Positions 19,989 through 29,813 are shown, counted from the stretch's first letter. The stretch: 64,000 bases of DNA from an uncultured Prevotella sp. (GCA_937906495.1 CALCVT010000106.1:1-64000), one strand, 5' to 3'. Notes: generated by a model from the letters alone, not told the origin. Numbers and translations are program-made.

Positions 19989-22058
19989 TCAAAGACGGAA
20001 ACGTATGCCTCCCAGCACCATTAATCCTGGTTGGCGCACATTAGCCAAATCAAAGTAACGGTGAGCTGTAAGGTTGGTCAAGTCAACATATAAACTGTAC
20101 TGCGGAGCATTCCATCGTAAACTGCAATCGAGCAAAGCATGGGCACCATAAGGATGTAATTCTCCCGTAGGCTTCAAATTTCTATAAACCAAATAAGCTC
20201 CCTGACGCTGCTGTACGCGGAGTGTCCATTCGGCACTCAGTTTCGATATGATGCGATGACTGAGTGTTGCCACAAACTTATGACGCAAATACTCCATCGC
20301 ATAATTTGACTTATAATAATCCTCTCCCCTGCGCCGGTGCTGATGTAACCAGACATACGAAAGGGTCATGCGCTCAATAGGTTGTTCAGACCCGAACCAC
20401 TTGTTAAAATTTAGGCGGGCATCAACTGCCAGTCCAAAATTGTCGAGTCCGAAAGAAGTTGCATGGTATTTATCATCGGGCGAACGCATTACCCAATCGA
20501 TAATATGACTACCCCGCTGATAATGCGCACGGGCCGAAATACGGAACATGGTTCGACTATAATCTGCTCCAAGCATAAAGGCAGAATTCTTCTCTGGACG
20601 TAAGCCCGCATTGCCTTCTTGAGTAGGACTCTTATACCAAAGATCCGTGAACGTTGGAAGACGCTGTGACATATTCCACGAGGCATAAAACTTTAAACCA
20701 GGCAATAGACGATAACTGAGGTCAACACCTGGATAAAAACGTACACTTCGGTCTATGCTTTTATTTAGCACAGCCATCACACCCATCGAAAGGGTTAGTT
20801 TACGCCATACTATGTTGTGTTCAACAAATGCCGAGATGTTCGTACGGTCTGCATGACGAGTATAATAAAGGTTTTGCTGTCCCTTGACTGGCTCATATTC
20901 CGCCTCATCAAGCGGATAACCCAAATTTGTACTATAAATCGCTTCTTTACGCCATTCTGCACCTAATGCCGTGCGACCAAGCATCCAGTCGGTCCAGGCA
21001 TTAAACGAGGCAGTAAGCACATCGTTGCGGTGAAAATTCTCGCCTTTAGTACTGTGACGGGTTAACTGATAATGGTCGGTACTCCGTATCCATGAAAAGC
21101 ATGGCGAAAAATGAATGCGGCCTTGCGTTTCGGCACTTACCGACAACATATAACGCCTGGTCGACTCCCATTGGTCTGGATAAGCAGCCGAATAAAAAGT
21201 ATTGGCACCAAAATCGTTGGCTGAGGCTCCTGCTTGTAAGCCGAAACTAATTTTAGGGCCGTTATACAGCAAATGGCCATAACCTTTTCCTCCTTTAAAA
21301 TCTCCATTGGTCACCGCACCATCCGAACGTTGCCAACTACCGCTGGCTGTTGCTCCCCAACCTTTTCCTAACTTCCAAGAAGTACGGAGCTCTGAACGCA
21401 TGGTGGCATAACTGCCTCCTTCGAGCATGGCCTCGAGGGGCTGTCTCGACATGGATTTTGTTACAATGTTTATGGCACCGCTAAAGGCCTGACTGCCCAT
21501 GACTCTAGAGGCTGCTCCCTGCAACACCTCTATGCGTGCTATATCTGTAAGATTGACAGGAAAATCGGCTGTAAGATGACCGGTTTGTGGATTAACTAAT
21601 GGTACACCATTCAATAAAATGCATAACTGGTCGTGTGTACCCCCCAATATGCTAATGTCAGTTTGAATACCAAAGCCTCCGCGCTGTCTGACGTCAACGC
21701 CGGCGGCTAACTTTAACGCATCGTTAATACTTTGTACTCCTGCAGCAGCCAGGTCGCTGGCTGTTAGAGTAACCACCTGGCGGGCTGCTACCGCTGCAGC
21801 CAATGGTGCACGCGATGCTGTGACACCTACTTCGGCCAGTTCAAGCGTATCGGCTGCCAGTTCTTTAGAGGCTTCCAAAATGTCGGCCTGCTGCATAGGA
21901 GTAGCCTGCAACAAGCGAGGAGCTGCACTTATCAACGTAGCCACACTCAGTACGCCAATACGTACTTCACGGTGCAAACTACTGAAAAGGCTCCATCCTT
22001 TACGGTTGAAATGACGGAACGTCGGCACAGGTTTTACCTGTTTGTTAATGTACATCAT
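19989..22058 (-). CDS. TonB-dependent receptor, BtuB-like
   Basis: 689 residues from the ATG at 22058; the longer frame would begin upstream of the promoter at 22155-22125. An N-terminal extension with KPVPTFRHFNRKGWSLF and IGVLSVATL precedes the plug domain (LELAEVGVTASRAPLA, GTHDQLCILLNGVPLVNP, IEVLQGAASRVMGSQAFSGAINIVTK) and a 22-strand barrel ending in an aromatic-rich strand (GLMVLGGIRFRL). This extension is typical of Bacteroidota cobalamin-type outer-membrane receptors, so vitamin B12 or a related corrinoid is the best guess for the ligand. No cobalamin riboswitch was found in the 5' region and no partner genes lie next to it, which weakens the guess. Confidence 0.8.
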   Translation of the reverse strand: MMYINKQVKPVPTFRHFNRKGWSLFSSLHREVRIGVLSVATLISAAPRLLQATPMQQADILEASKELAADTLELAEVGVTASRAPLAAAVAARQVVTLTASDLAAAGVQSINDALKLAAGVDVRQRGGFGIQTDISILGGTHDQLCILLNGVPLVNPQTGHLTADFPVNLTDIARIEVLQGAASRVMGSQAFSGAINIVTKSMSRQPLEAMLEGGSYATMRSELRTSWKLGKGWGATASGSWQRSDGAVTNGDFKGGKGYGHLLYNGPKISFGLQAGASANDFGANTFYSAAYPDQWESTRRYMLSVSAETQGRIHFSPCFSWIRSTDHYQLTRHSTKGENFHRNDVLTASFNAWTDWMLGRTALGAEWRKEAIYSTNLGYPLDEAEYEPVKGQQNLYYTRHADRTNISAFVEHNIVWRKLTLSMGVMAVLNKSIDRSVRFYPGVDLSYRLLPGLKFYASWNMSQRLPTFTDLWYKSPTQEGNAGLRPEKNSAFMLGADYSRTMFRISARAHYQRGSHIIDWVMRSPDDKYHATSFGLDNFGLAVDARLNFNKWFGSEQPIERMTLSYVWLHQHRRRGEDYYKSNYAMEYLRHKFVATLSHRIISKLSAEWTLRVQQRQGAYLVYRNLKPTGELHPYGAHALLDCSLRWNAPQYSLYVDLTNLTAHRYFDLANVRQPGLMVLGGIRFRL

Positions 22059-22124
22059 TTGAATTACGGTTAAACAATAAATAATAAGCAACAGGACTGT
22101 GTACGGCCAGCCTGTTGCGAGGTG

Positions 22125-22155
22125 CAAAGATAGTCATAAAATAGAAGGCAGACAA
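22125..22155 (-). promoter_or_regulatory. Promoter of the BtuB-like receptor gene
   Basis: Minus-strand TTG (22155-22153), 20-nt spacer, TATCTTTG (22132-22125). The transcript would start near 22118, about 60 nt before the ATG. Confidence 0.75.
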
Positions 22156-22238
22156 CTATGCATAACGAAAGCCAAACCTTCATCTTCTATAGCAAGGCTG
22201 CATTTGGCAGTATTAGCCACTTGGCATACACTAACAAC

Positions 22239-22281
22239 AAAAAGTCCTGCCTGTCACCGAATGATATCGGTAACAGGCAGG
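22239..22281 (-). terminator. Terminator of the subtilase gene
   Basis: A 15-bp stem with one mismatch (22281-22267 with 22260-22246, minus strand) and a 6-nt loop, then five T on the minus strand after a short gap, 50 nt past the subtilase stop. Confidence 0.82.
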
Positions 22282-22330
22282 ATTAATATTCCTTGTCTGC
22301 GGCAGTTCATACCGCCTTCATTAAATTCAA

Positions 22331-24466
22331 TTACTTAATAATAAGTTTGCGCGTAATCGAAGTTGCTGTAGTTGCAACCTTGAAAAGATATACACCAGGC
22401 TGCAAATCACTCAACGATACCACATGCTCAGAACCACAACGGGGAGCATTCACATAATCAGACTTAACCAACTGGCCATTAGCCGAGTAAAGCTGAATAT
22501 TTGCAAACGACTCATCATTGTTGAAGAGCACACGCCATGCATCGTTCTTCTTATCAATAGAGATTGGCGACTCAGTGTTAAGCGACTCCTGAATACCAGT
22601 CTTTAGCAAAAGAGCCTCTTTCAAGCCTTCATAAGCATCAATTTTTCCAAAGCCAGCTGCATTGTTCCAGCCATTCTCATCGGCTGCACCTGTCTGTGCA
22701 TTACGACGTCCGGTCTTCTTGAAGATATTGATGATGTCATCGTAGCTCAAATTAGGATTGGCCTCAAGCCAAAGAGCTATGATACCCGTTGTAGCCGGTG
22801 TAGCCATTGAAGTACCGCTCATAACACCATAGTAGTAGTTCTTACCATTTACATTTACCTTCTTAACCAGTTCTGACATATTTGCCTGGAAAATCTTGGA
22901 ATATTGTGAGTAGGCAGAAGTTACCACACCACCAGGAGCTGCAATTGCCGGTTTGGGAAGGTCGTTAAGCTGGGGACCACGGCTACTGAAGGTTGAGATG
23001 CCACCCTTAGAACCTACGCTATAGCTGTAGTTCTGGCCATTGATATTAGTAAATCGGGTATCGTTGTTGTACGATGCTACTGCAATAGCCTTGCCGATAG
23101 AGGCAGCACCTTCACCTACAAGATACTCGTTATCGCCCTTCTTAGCTTGGAAAGAACCCGAAGCCATGGTGGCAAACGATGCCGGATAAGATACACCATC
23201 TACCCAAGCGTGGAACGCAGCTCCCTCAGGACCAGATACGCGCCACAACAGATAAGCATTGCTTGCGCTTCCAGGAATACCGAGAATTGTTTGCAAATTT
23301 CCGATATAACCATTCAGATAAGCACGCTGACGCTTGTTCTGCTGGTCTATCTGATCATAGAACTGGAATCCTGCCTTTCTCAACTGCTCATCAGTAGGTT
23401 CATACAACTTGGTTTGATATACCATTACCGGACGGATGTCAAAGGGTTTGGTACCATCGGTGCTTACGCTATAAATTTCGGAAATTACAGCCTTATGATC
23501 GTTACCTGCCTCAGGCTTGATATAAAGGTAAACAGGCTTACTAGCATCGGCAATTTCGCGGTAAGCATGAATTTTAGTCTCACCCTCATTACCCATTGCA
23601 GCAACCATGATGGCACCTTTTCCGGTCAATTTGCTCATGTTCTTATCATAGCTGGTAGAACCATCGTGAGGACCTATAATACCACCGAAACTCATATTAA
23701 GAACCCAAGGTTTGCCTTCTCCTTCGGCATACTCCTTAATAGCTTTGGTCTGCTTGAGCACGCTGTTCGAAGCAAAGTCTGACGAAATCATAATAAACTC
23801 TGCATCCGTTGCAATGCCGTGGTAATCGCTTCCATTAACTTTGCTACCACCCGCAATACCAGCTACGTGTGTAGCGTGGCCTACATCGTCGAGTTGGTCA
23901 CGATTAGGAGCGGTCTTAGAGAGCGAACCCGAGGTTGGTGATACACCGAAACGAGCTACACGATTTGCAAAGGCAGCGTGTTTGTACTCAAAGCCCTGGT
24001 CTATTACACCAATCACTACTCCTTTACCGGTATAGGGAGTTTCGAGGCCTTCGCCTGTTACAACCTTCTCGGCACCTGTTTCAACACGAGCTTGATTCAT
24101 CAACGGACGGAACTGACGTGAGGCACTAATGTAGCTTACCTCTGCCTGACCGGCCAGCGTCTTAATAAATGAAGAGGGAATAGACATTACAACGCACTCG
24201 TCGTTGATAACTTCAGCTTCGTAACCGGCATTTTGTACATAAGCTGCAACAGCATCAGCATCCGTTGCCGTTACCTCAACGCCGATCAGCGTTTCGGGAG
24301 TCACGGTTTTCAAGCCTTTAGCTGTAACGTGCTGTACGGGAATACCTTCCACATAAGCGTTCAGCTGTATATCCCACTTGCTGCCATCGTGCGCATTGCT
24401 GCTTTGTGCCAGCGCTGGAGCTGCAATCAGTCCGAGAGCTCCTGCAAGAAGTAGTTTTTTATTCAT
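22331..24466 (-). CDS. Secreted subtilisin-like serine protease (S8) with type IX-like C-terminal domain
   Basis: 711 residues. Signal peptide 1-21 (APALAQ) is followed by a pro-region to about residue 130. The S8 catalytic domain has D156 in GVIDQGFEY, H197 in GHATHVAG (the usual HGTHVAG with Ala for Gly) and S553 in SGTSMATP. A long insertion between H197 and S553, about 150 residues more than subtilisin, probably forms a protease-associated or beta-rich domain. The C-terminus (IQLYSANGQLV...LQPGVYLFKV...RKLIIK) is a clear type A sorting domain of the type IX secretion system. The enzyme is expected on the cell surface, degrading proteins or peptides. It is transcribed alone with a -7 box at 24539-24532. 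Confidence 0.92.
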   Translation of the reverse strand: MNKKLLLAGALGLIAAPALAQSSNAHDGSKWDIQLNAYVEGIPVQHVTAKGLKTVTPETLIGVEVTATDADAVAAYVQNAGYEAEVINDECVVMSIPSSFIKTLAGQAEVSYISASRQFRPLMNQARVETGAEKVVTGEGLETPYTGKGVVIGVIDQGFEYKHAAFANRVARFGVSPTSGSLSKTAPNRDQLDDVGHATHVAGIAGGSKVNGSDYHGIATDAEFIMISSDFASNSVLKQTKAIKEYAEGEGKPWVLNMSFGGIIGPHDGSTSYDKNMSKLTGKGAIMVAAMGNEGETKIHAYREIADASKPVYLYIKPEAGNDHKAVISEIYSVSTDGTKPFDIRPVMVYQTKLYEPTDEQLRKAGFQFYDQIDQQNKRQRAYLNGYIGNLQTILGIPGSASNAYLLWRVSGPEGAAFHAWVDGVSYPASFATMASGSFQAKKGDNEYLVGEGAASIGKAIAVASYNNDTRFTNINGQNYSYSVGSKGGISTFSSRGPQLNDLPKPAIAAPGGVVTSAYSQYSKIFQANMSELVKKVNVNGKNYYYGVMSGTSMATPATTGIIALWLEANPNLSYDDIINIFKKTGRRNAQTGAADENGWNNAAGFGKIDAYEGLKEALLLKTGIQESLNTESPISIDKKNDAWRVLFNNDESFANIQLYSANGQLVKSDYVNAPRCGSEHVVSLSDLQPGVYLFKVATTATSITRKLIIK

Positions 24467-24531
24467 TGGTGGTTTTAGTTTATTTGAGATTAGTTGATTC
24501 GATATTTGGATTTTCTTTAAAGGAAACGTGG

Positions 24532-24539
24532 CAAAGATA
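24532..24539 (-). promoter_or_regulatory. -7 element TATCTTTG before the subtilase gene
   Basis: Minus-strand TATCTTTG lies 66 nt upstream of the ATG at 24466. No -33 TTTG at proper spacing. Confidence 0.5.
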
Positions 24540-24678
24540 AGTATTATAAGCGATAAACATCACGATTTAGTCATAAAAAACGCGATGCACGGCAAATATT
24601 CTTTCCTTTCTGACAATCCGTAAGCATCAAACCCTTTGATTGGTGGTCCGAAGAACCGTTTGCTTTCAATTTACCAAG

Positions 24679-24733
24679 TACCGCCATCTCCTTTTATACC
24701 CTTTTATTACAACGGATATAGCAGATGGCGGTA
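24679..24733 (-). terminator. Hairpin after the cysteine desulfidase family gene
   Basis: An 11-bp perfect inverted repeat (TACCGCCATCT / AGATGGCGGTA) with a 33-nt loop begins about 25 nt past the stop of the minus-strand gene. Stem position fits a transcript end, but there is no T tract. Confidence 0.45.
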
Positions 24734-24757
24734 TGTATTGTTAATAGCTTTCAAATA

Positions 24758-26071
24758 TCAGCACTGTTTATGCGTCATAATATCGAGCACACAACGGTCT
24801 GTCTCGTTCATGGCATCTGCACCGATGCTTACCAAATTACGGATACTTTGGTCTACATCGTTGTCAATAATACCCTCTACGCTCGACACACAGTTACCTT
24901 GCATAGCCAACATAGCCGAAAGTACGGCTGTACTTACGCCCGTGGTCAGTTTGAGCGCACAACTAGGCTTTGCTCCATCGCAAATCATACCTGTAAGGTT
25001 TGCAATCATATTTTTAACGGCATAGGTTGTCTGCTCGTAGGTACCACCCATCAGATAAGTAATACCGCAACTTGAACCTGTTGCTGCTACCACGCATCCG
25101 CACAGAGCTGAAAGCGTACCCAAACTGAGTTTGATATAGATTGCTGTCAGGTGAGATAGCATGAGTGCACGTGTCAGTTCTTCGGGTGTATTATGGTTCT
25201 CTTCGGCAAATACCACCACCGGGTTTGTAGCACAGATTCCTTGGTTACCCGACCCTGAGTTACTCATAACGGGTATCATGGCTCCGGCCATACGTGCATC
25301 GCAGGCACACGATGTTGACGACAAGATGTGCGAAAAGATATTATCACCCATAATGCCCTTACCCAAGGGGCGGCTCAAGGCCTTGCCCAAACAATGGCCA
25401 TAGTTTCCTGCCAGCGACTGGCGGGCTGCGGCTTCGTTCAGGCGGCGCGCCTCATTGATAAAGTCAATTTCCTCAATGGGCATGGTGGTAGCATATTCCC
25501 ATACCTTAGCGAGTGTAAGTTTGAGCGGCTCTTCGCCATTGGTGGCTGCAGGCTGTTTACTTTGGCTTTTAGGTTCGAGGGGCTCGTTCAGGAGTTCTTC
25601 GCCGTTTTTGGCAATATATATATAATGTGTATGTTCGCGTGCAATTGCAACTGTTGCCGTATCGCCGTTATCGGCGGTCACTACAATTTCTACATACAGT
25701 TTCTCAGGAGCATCGGCTTTAAGGTCAATGTGTATGCGCTCCTCAGCAATATAAGCCTTTCCGCGCTCCACGGCTTCGGCATTGCATTCGCGCAGCACTT
25801 CAAGTCCCAGAGCCGATTGTCCAATCAATGCTCCAAGGGCAATGGCTATGGGTAGTCCCACCATGCCCGTACCGGGAATACCTACTCCCATGGCATTCTT
25901 CAGAATGTTTGCACTCAAGTGTGCCTCAATACGTGCAGGCACTGTACCCAGTACCTCGGTTGCCCGGCTTACGGCCAAGGCTACACAAATAGGTTCGGTA
26001 CAACCAATAGCCGGAACTACCCAATGGCGTACCAGCTTTGTAATTTGTTGTTTTTCAATGGATGATAACAT
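24758..26071 (-). CDS. L-cysteine desulfidase / UPF0597 family protein (CyuA-like)
   Basis: 437 residues, family-typical. The N-terminal PAIGCTEPICVALA holds C24, the conserved cysteine taken to take part in catalysis or in binding a [4Fe-4S] cluster. Further cysteines in SSTSCACDARMAG, GCVVAATGSSCGI and MICDGAKPSCALK are the other family-specific positions. Family members break L-cysteine into pyruvate, ammonia and sulfide under anaerobic conditions; some relatives are annotated as serine dehydratase alpha-like. A small AraC-type regulator gene ends 19 bp upstream on the same strand, so the pair is likely one transcript and the regulator may respond to cysteine or sulfide. Confidence 0.85.
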   Translation of the reverse strand: MLSSIEKQQITKLVRHWVVPAIGCTEPICVALAVSRATEVLGTVPARIEAHLSANILKNAMGVGIPGTGMVGLPIAIALGALIGQSALGLEVLRECNAEAVERGKAYIAEERIHIDLKADAPEKLYVEIVVTADNGDTATVAIAREHTHYIYIAKNGEELLNEPLEPKSQSKQPAATNGEEPLKLTLAKVWEYATTMPIEEIDFINEARRLNEAAARQSLAGNYGHCLGKALSRPLGKGIMGDNIFSHILSSTSCACDARMAGAMIPVMSNSGSGNQGICATNPVVVFAEENHNTPEELTRALMLSHLTAIYIKLSLGTLSALCGCVVAATGSSCGITYLMGGTYEQTTYAVKNMIANLTGMICDGAKPSCALKLTTGVSTAVLSAMLAMQGNCVSSVEGIIDNDVDQSIRNLVSIGADAMNETDRCVLDIMTHKQC

Positions 26072-26090
26072 AGATATTGATAGCTATAAA

Positions 26091-26507
26091 CTACTTTTCG
26101 AACTGTTTGCGGTATGTTTTGGGCGTACAATGGTATGTACGGTTAAAGGCCAGATAAAAGGCCTGCCGCGAGGCATAACCTGCCAGCAGCCCAATCTCTT
26201 CGATGCTCATATCGCGAAATTTGTGCGAAGCGAGCATATTGCAGGCATCGCGCAGTCTGAACCCATTTACAAGAGCGCTATAGTTGCCCCCGGTACTTAG
26301 CGATACGGCTGCAGCTATGTAGCGCGTATTGGTTTGAAGATCGGCTGCCAGACGTCCTGCGGTATAGGTTGGGTCGCGGTAGCGTTTTCCGCGGGTAAGG
26401 TGATCTACGATCCGCACATAGAGTGCGTTTACCTGATCGGGGCTTAAACGTTTAAGATAGCTGGGTTCGGACTTGGGAATTGAAGTTCCCGTTTCGTTAG
26501 GACTCAT
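26091..26507 (-). CDS. Small AraC-type helix-turn-helix regulator
   Basis: 138 residues from the ATG at 26507. That start agrees with small Bacteroidota homologues, in which the text before LSPDQVNALYVRI is short; the sequence further upstream has no protein-like features. The whole protein is essentially the DNA-binding region: TAGRLAADLQTNTRYIAAAVS is the first helix-turn-helix and MSIEEIGLLAGYASRQAFYLAF the second. There is no N-terminal sensing domain, so it either binds its signal here or acts as a partner. The next gene, 19 bp downstream, is a cysteine desulfidase family member, the likely target. Confidence 0.85.
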   Translation of the reverse strand: MSPNETGTSIPKSEPSYLKRLSPDQVNALYVRIVDHLTRGKRYRDPTYTAGRLAADLQTNTRYIAAAVSLSTGGNYSALVNGFRLRDACNMLASHKFRDMSIEEIGLLAGYASRQAFYLAFNRTYHCTPKTYRKQFEK

Positions 26508-26718
26508 AATCAACTTTGCTGGCTCGTGAACGAACTTTTCGGGTCGGACAGGGGGCTCATGTGGGCCGTACGACGAATAACAAAGGATAGGCAGACTGTA
26601 GTGTGTGTGCACCAGGTGACGGCTGGCTGCTTGCAGCAAAGTTGTTATGAGCCATAACTGCTGCAAAAACGCACACAGCACATCACACCCACAGCCTGCA
26701 TGTCCATGCAATAAGGGG

Positions 26719-26746
26719 CTGCAGCGCTAAAGGACAGGCGCTGCAG
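26719..26746 (-). terminator. Hairpin after manA
   Basis: CTGCAGCGC (26719-26727) is inverted at 26738-26746 with a 10-nt loop, just past the manA stop on the minus strand. No T tract. Confidence 0.5.
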
Positions 26747-26758
26747 TTGCTCTGTTTC

Positions 26759-27730
26759 TTAGAGACAGAATGTTTCGAGCGCCTTGAAACCTTCGGCACC
26801 GGGCACCATCTCTACTTGCTGCGTAGTTGCTGGGAAAAGCACACATTCGCCAGCCTTAAGTTCAACTTCGCCCTCGTCATAACGCAACGTGGCGCTGCCT
26901 TCAAAAGCAATGACAATAACAAAAGAGTCGATGTCGGCATAATTAGCCGTACAAGGCTTGCTCAATTCATACAGGCGGGTGTTAAACTGCTCGCATGCTA
27001 CGAGGGGCGTGCAAGCGTCGGGTTGCAATTCATAGCGGGTGCGATACTCAGGGTAGGCTTTATAGTCGAGAGCCTCGCGTGCCTGGGCCACATGAAGTTC
27101 GCGCTTGTTGCCTTGGGCATCGGTACGGTCAAAATCGTATACACGGAAGGTATCGTTGCTCGACTGCTGGATTTCAACCAGGAAGTTGCCTGCGCCAATG
27201 CTGTGGATACGTCCGGCTGGAATGAAGAAACAGTCACCAGGCTTTGTTTCGTGGCGGCTCAAGTGGCTCATGAGGGTACCATCGGCCAAACTGGCTTCGT
27301 AGCCTTCGGCCGAGAAGTCGGCATTAAAACCAGAACAGAGGCTTGCTCCGGGCTGCGTACGCACAATATACCACATTTCGGTTTTACCATAAGGGTGTCC
27401 CATGCGCTGAGCCATGGCATCATCGGGGTGAACCTGGATGCTAAGGTCTTGTGCTGCCGAAATAAACTTTATGAGCAGCGGGAATGTTGTACCATAGCGC
27501 TCCATATTGCGTTTACCTACGAGTTCCGCACCGTAAGTTTCAATAAGTTGTCCGAGCGTACGACCCTGATGCTCGCCTTCCGAAACGACCGTTTCGTTTC
27601 CGGGCACGCCCGAAATCTCCCAACTTTCACCAACCTGAGCCGGAGCGTCTTTGAGGTTCTTCAATGCGGTCACTTCTTCGCCGCCCCAAATAGTAGTTTT
27701 GAGCAGGGCGTTAAACTGTAATGCCTTCAT
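26759..27730 (-). CDS. manA: Mannose-6-phosphate isomerase, class I
   Basis: 323 residues from MKALQFNALLKTT, the normal size; the longer frame adds non-conserved residues. The zinc site is recognisable: QVHPDDAMAQ, KTEMWYIV and IPAGRIHSIGAG. The enzyme interconverts mannose-6-phosphate and fructose-6-phosphate, feeding mannose into glycolysis or GDP-sugar synthesis. It is monocistronic on the minus strand. No -7 element could be assigned with confidence in the 100 bp upstream. Confidence 0.94.
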   Translation of the reverse strand: MKALQFNALLKTTIWGGEEVTALKNLKDAPAQVGESWEISGVPGNETVVSEGEHQGRTLGQLIETYGAELVGKRNMERYGTTFPLLIKFISAAQDLSIQVHPDDAMAQRMGHPYGKTEMWYIVRTQPGASLCSGFNADFSAEGYEASLADGTLMSHLSRHETKPGDCFFIPAGRIHSIGAGNFLVEIQQSSNDTFRVYDFDRTDAQGNKRELHVAQAREALDYKAYPEYRTRYELQPDACTPLVACEQFNTRLYELSKPCTANYADIDSFVIVIAFEGSATLRYDEGEVELKAGECVLFPATTQQVEMVPGAEGFKALETFCL

Positions 27731-27908
27731 AATGAATGTGTTTCGGTTGTATCCGCTTTGTACTCTTGCACCGTTCCGAAGGATTGTGCAAAAAACCTGT
27801 TGCATTGTGCTGCAGGCTGCTTACAAACGGAGTAGGTATATATTATTTTTAATAAATAGTACGTTATTTACGCTGGGTAGCCCATTAAAATAAGGAACTT
27901 TCCTGACA

Positions 27909-28577
27909 CTAAGTTTTGCGTACAAGACGGGTAGTATCGACAGTTCCAGCACCGAGCAGCAGGGTTTGGGTATGAGCAGCCTTTCCGGCCAAACGAATAG
28001 AACCGGCTCCCGAAAGTTCGGCACGCAAGTAGTTGGTGTCTATTCCTTCCAGATTGACCGAACCTGCCCCCTCAAGCACTACGTCAACTTGTGGTGCCTG
28101 TAATTGCTTGCACAAAATTGCCCCTACACCTCCTAGCTTTACACTGAAGGGAGTATGGAGTTTCAGGTATCCCAGGCGCAGGCACTTGCCTCCGGCCAGT
28201 TCAAAGTAGTTAACAGCCGGAGCATAGATGTGTACAACGGGCACTTCGCGCTCAGAGGAGTTGTAATACTTTCCGGCATCTACCACCAGTTTACTGCCCG
28301 ACACAACGCTAAAAGTCATTTTATTGAGCAGCGGCTGGGGGGCCTGGAGTTCTATGCGGCAAGGTGTTCCCGGTGCCGTCTGCGTATAGGTAACATCAGC
28401 AAAACAGTCAATTTCGACAGTTGCAAAAGATGCTGCATGTATTGTTCGGCGCTGGTATCCCGTGGTGTCAACGTGTTGTGAAGCCACGTTCATCATTACC
28501 TCGCGGATGTTAGTTTGGCGGCAGCCGGTTGCTGTGAGCAGCAAGCTGGCTACGAGCCACATATAACGCTGTTTCAT
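27909..28577 (-). CDS. Lipoprotein with DUF2807 (head GIN) domain
   Basis: 222 residues. The signal peptide ends in a lipobox (TATGC, C19). Residues 45-215 form a right-handed beta-helix-like repeat region of the head-GIN/DUF2807 type, with ASFATVEIDCFADVTYTQ at the start and the Gly-Ala-Gly turns LEGAGSVNLEGI, LSGAGSIRLAG and LLGAGTVDT near the end. Such proteins are exported and often called putative adhesins, but no function has been shown for most. It lies alone between manA and the AlkD-like gene. Confidence 0.82.
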   Translation of the reverse strand: MKQRYMWLVASLLLTATGCRQTNIREVMMNVASQHVDTTGYQRRTIHAASFATVEIDCFADVTYTQTAPGTPCRIELQAPQPLLNKMTFSVVSGSKLVVDAGKYYNSSEREVPVVHIYAPAVNYFELAGGKCLRLGYLKLHTPFSVKLGGVGAILCKQLQAPQVDVVLEGAGSVNLEGIDTNYLRAELSGAGSIRLAGKAAHTQTLLLGAGTVDTTRLVRKT

Positions 28578-28692
28578 AAGTGTGTGTTATGCGCTTAAGG
28601 TTCAAATAAGGCGGGCTGCAGAGTTCCCGGCCCTATTAAAAGGTGTGTCGCGTTGCGTCAATATGTATGCGTACACCAATCTTTGGCAGTGA

Positions 28693-29298
28693 TTAAGCTT
28701 GCAGCAAGGCTTCGGCAGCTTGCTCTTGCTCTGAACCCAAATCCATAAATTTAAGTAATGATTTTTGTGCAGCACGTGCTACAGCCATATCAGTTCCCTT
28801 CATGGCTGCCATGGTTTGGTCCAGATATTCGTGCGCATCGCGCTCTGAGGGAACGGCCCCTTGCATAAATAAGCGGGCCATAAGCAAGTAGCCACACAAT
28901 TGATGCATACTGTCGGCAGCTGCAATCCACTCAAAGGCCTTGCCCGACGCCCAGGGCGCACGGCTAAACAGGTGCATCACCGTGCACTCTGCCTCCTCGA
29001 CAAAGCGCATTTGCGACACCCACACTTCGGCCAGTTCAGCATCAAAGCGCTCAACGGGCATAAGCATGCCGGCCAGCAGGCGGCACTCGCGTATATCTTC
29101 TTTCCACAAGGCTGCCGCCAGTTCGTAGCTGTGCTCAAAGTTTTGAGCCATCTGCTGCAAGCGAGGCAGTTCAACACCAAAGTTTACTTTATAAGTCAAG
29201 CCCTTTTCGCGCATGGACGCGCTCACGGGGCCGTTCATTCTTCCGCGCAAGGAGCGCTTCACGTGCCGTATTTGTTCGGCCAGTTCCTGATTTTCCAT
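28693..29298 (-). CDS. DNA alkylation repair protein (AlkD-like HEAT-repeat)
   Basis: 201 residues from MENQELAEQIR; the longer frame adds only poorly conserved residues. RHVKRSLRGRMNGPVSASMREKGLTYKVNFGVELPRL is the conserved start of the Bacteroidota version (split here into MENQ... and YKVNFG...). The rest is helical HEAT repeats with LWKEDIRECRLLAGMLM. AlkD-like glycosylases remove alkylated bases, but the catalytic Trp/Asp set of AlkD cannot be assigned surely, so activity is uncertain. A -7-like element lies 176 nt upstream at 29481-29474. Confidence 0.72.
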   Translation of the reverse strand: MENQELAEQIRHVKRSLRGRMNGPVSASMREKGLTYKVNFGVELPRLQQMAQNFEHSYELAAALWKEDIRECRLLAGMLMPVERFDAELAEVWVSQMRFVEEAECTVMHLFSRAPWASGKAFEWIAAADSMHQLCGYLLMARLFMQGAVPSERDAHEYLDQTMAAMKGTDMAVARAAQKSLLKFMDLGSEQEQAAEALLQA

Positions 29299-29813
29299 TT
29301 TACGTAAGGTTTGCTTGAGTGTACGGTGCAAAGTTCAAATGCATGCCGGCTTAAACGCTGCATCAGCCGGTCGCTTTACCCTAAAAAGGCAACACTCTGT
29401 AAGTATGACTGCTTGCACGGCTTCCCGCGAACGGCAACATCAGACATCACTGAACTCTACACTTATGTCAAGGCAAAGATACGGCAAAATTGGCGCAACG
29501 TAAAAATTTTTCGCATTTTTCTTTATTGGCTTTACCTGTTATAGCAGCTGTACGGAGTGAGGTATTGCGCCTAAGGCACTTTGGTACAGCTATAACCATC
29601 ATTGTTGTTTTTGACAAAGGGATGTAAAATTCTATACAAGGGATGTTTTTTGTTTTACCTTTATCGGATGCAACTCACCTATTTTTTTAATGCAACAAAG
29701 TGTCTGGGTGCAGGAATGGCAGTGCAAAATAAGGCCAGCAAGCGCTCCTTTCCAATTTTTATACTACCTTTGCGACCGACAAATTCTTTCCCTAACCTCC
29801 TATATTGTTACAC
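29299..29813. other. 515-bp intergenic region between divergent genes
   Basis: No gene was found. Elements seen: minus-strand TATCTTTG at 29481-29474, plus-strand TACCTTTG at 29765-29772 serving the dipeptidyl peptidase gene, and a short GCCGGCT/AGCCGG hairpin near 29345-29372. Confidence 0.5.
29765..29772 (+). promoter_or_regulatory. -7 element TACCTTTG before the dipeptidyl peptidase gene
   Basis: TACCTTTG lies 41 nt before the ATG at 29814. No clear -33 element. Confidence 0.5.

Noticed and set aside
22059..22330. Cobalamin riboswitch upstream of the BtuB-like receptor
   Set aside because: The only sequence between promoter and ATG is about 60 nt, too short for the aptamer, and the B12 box was not found.
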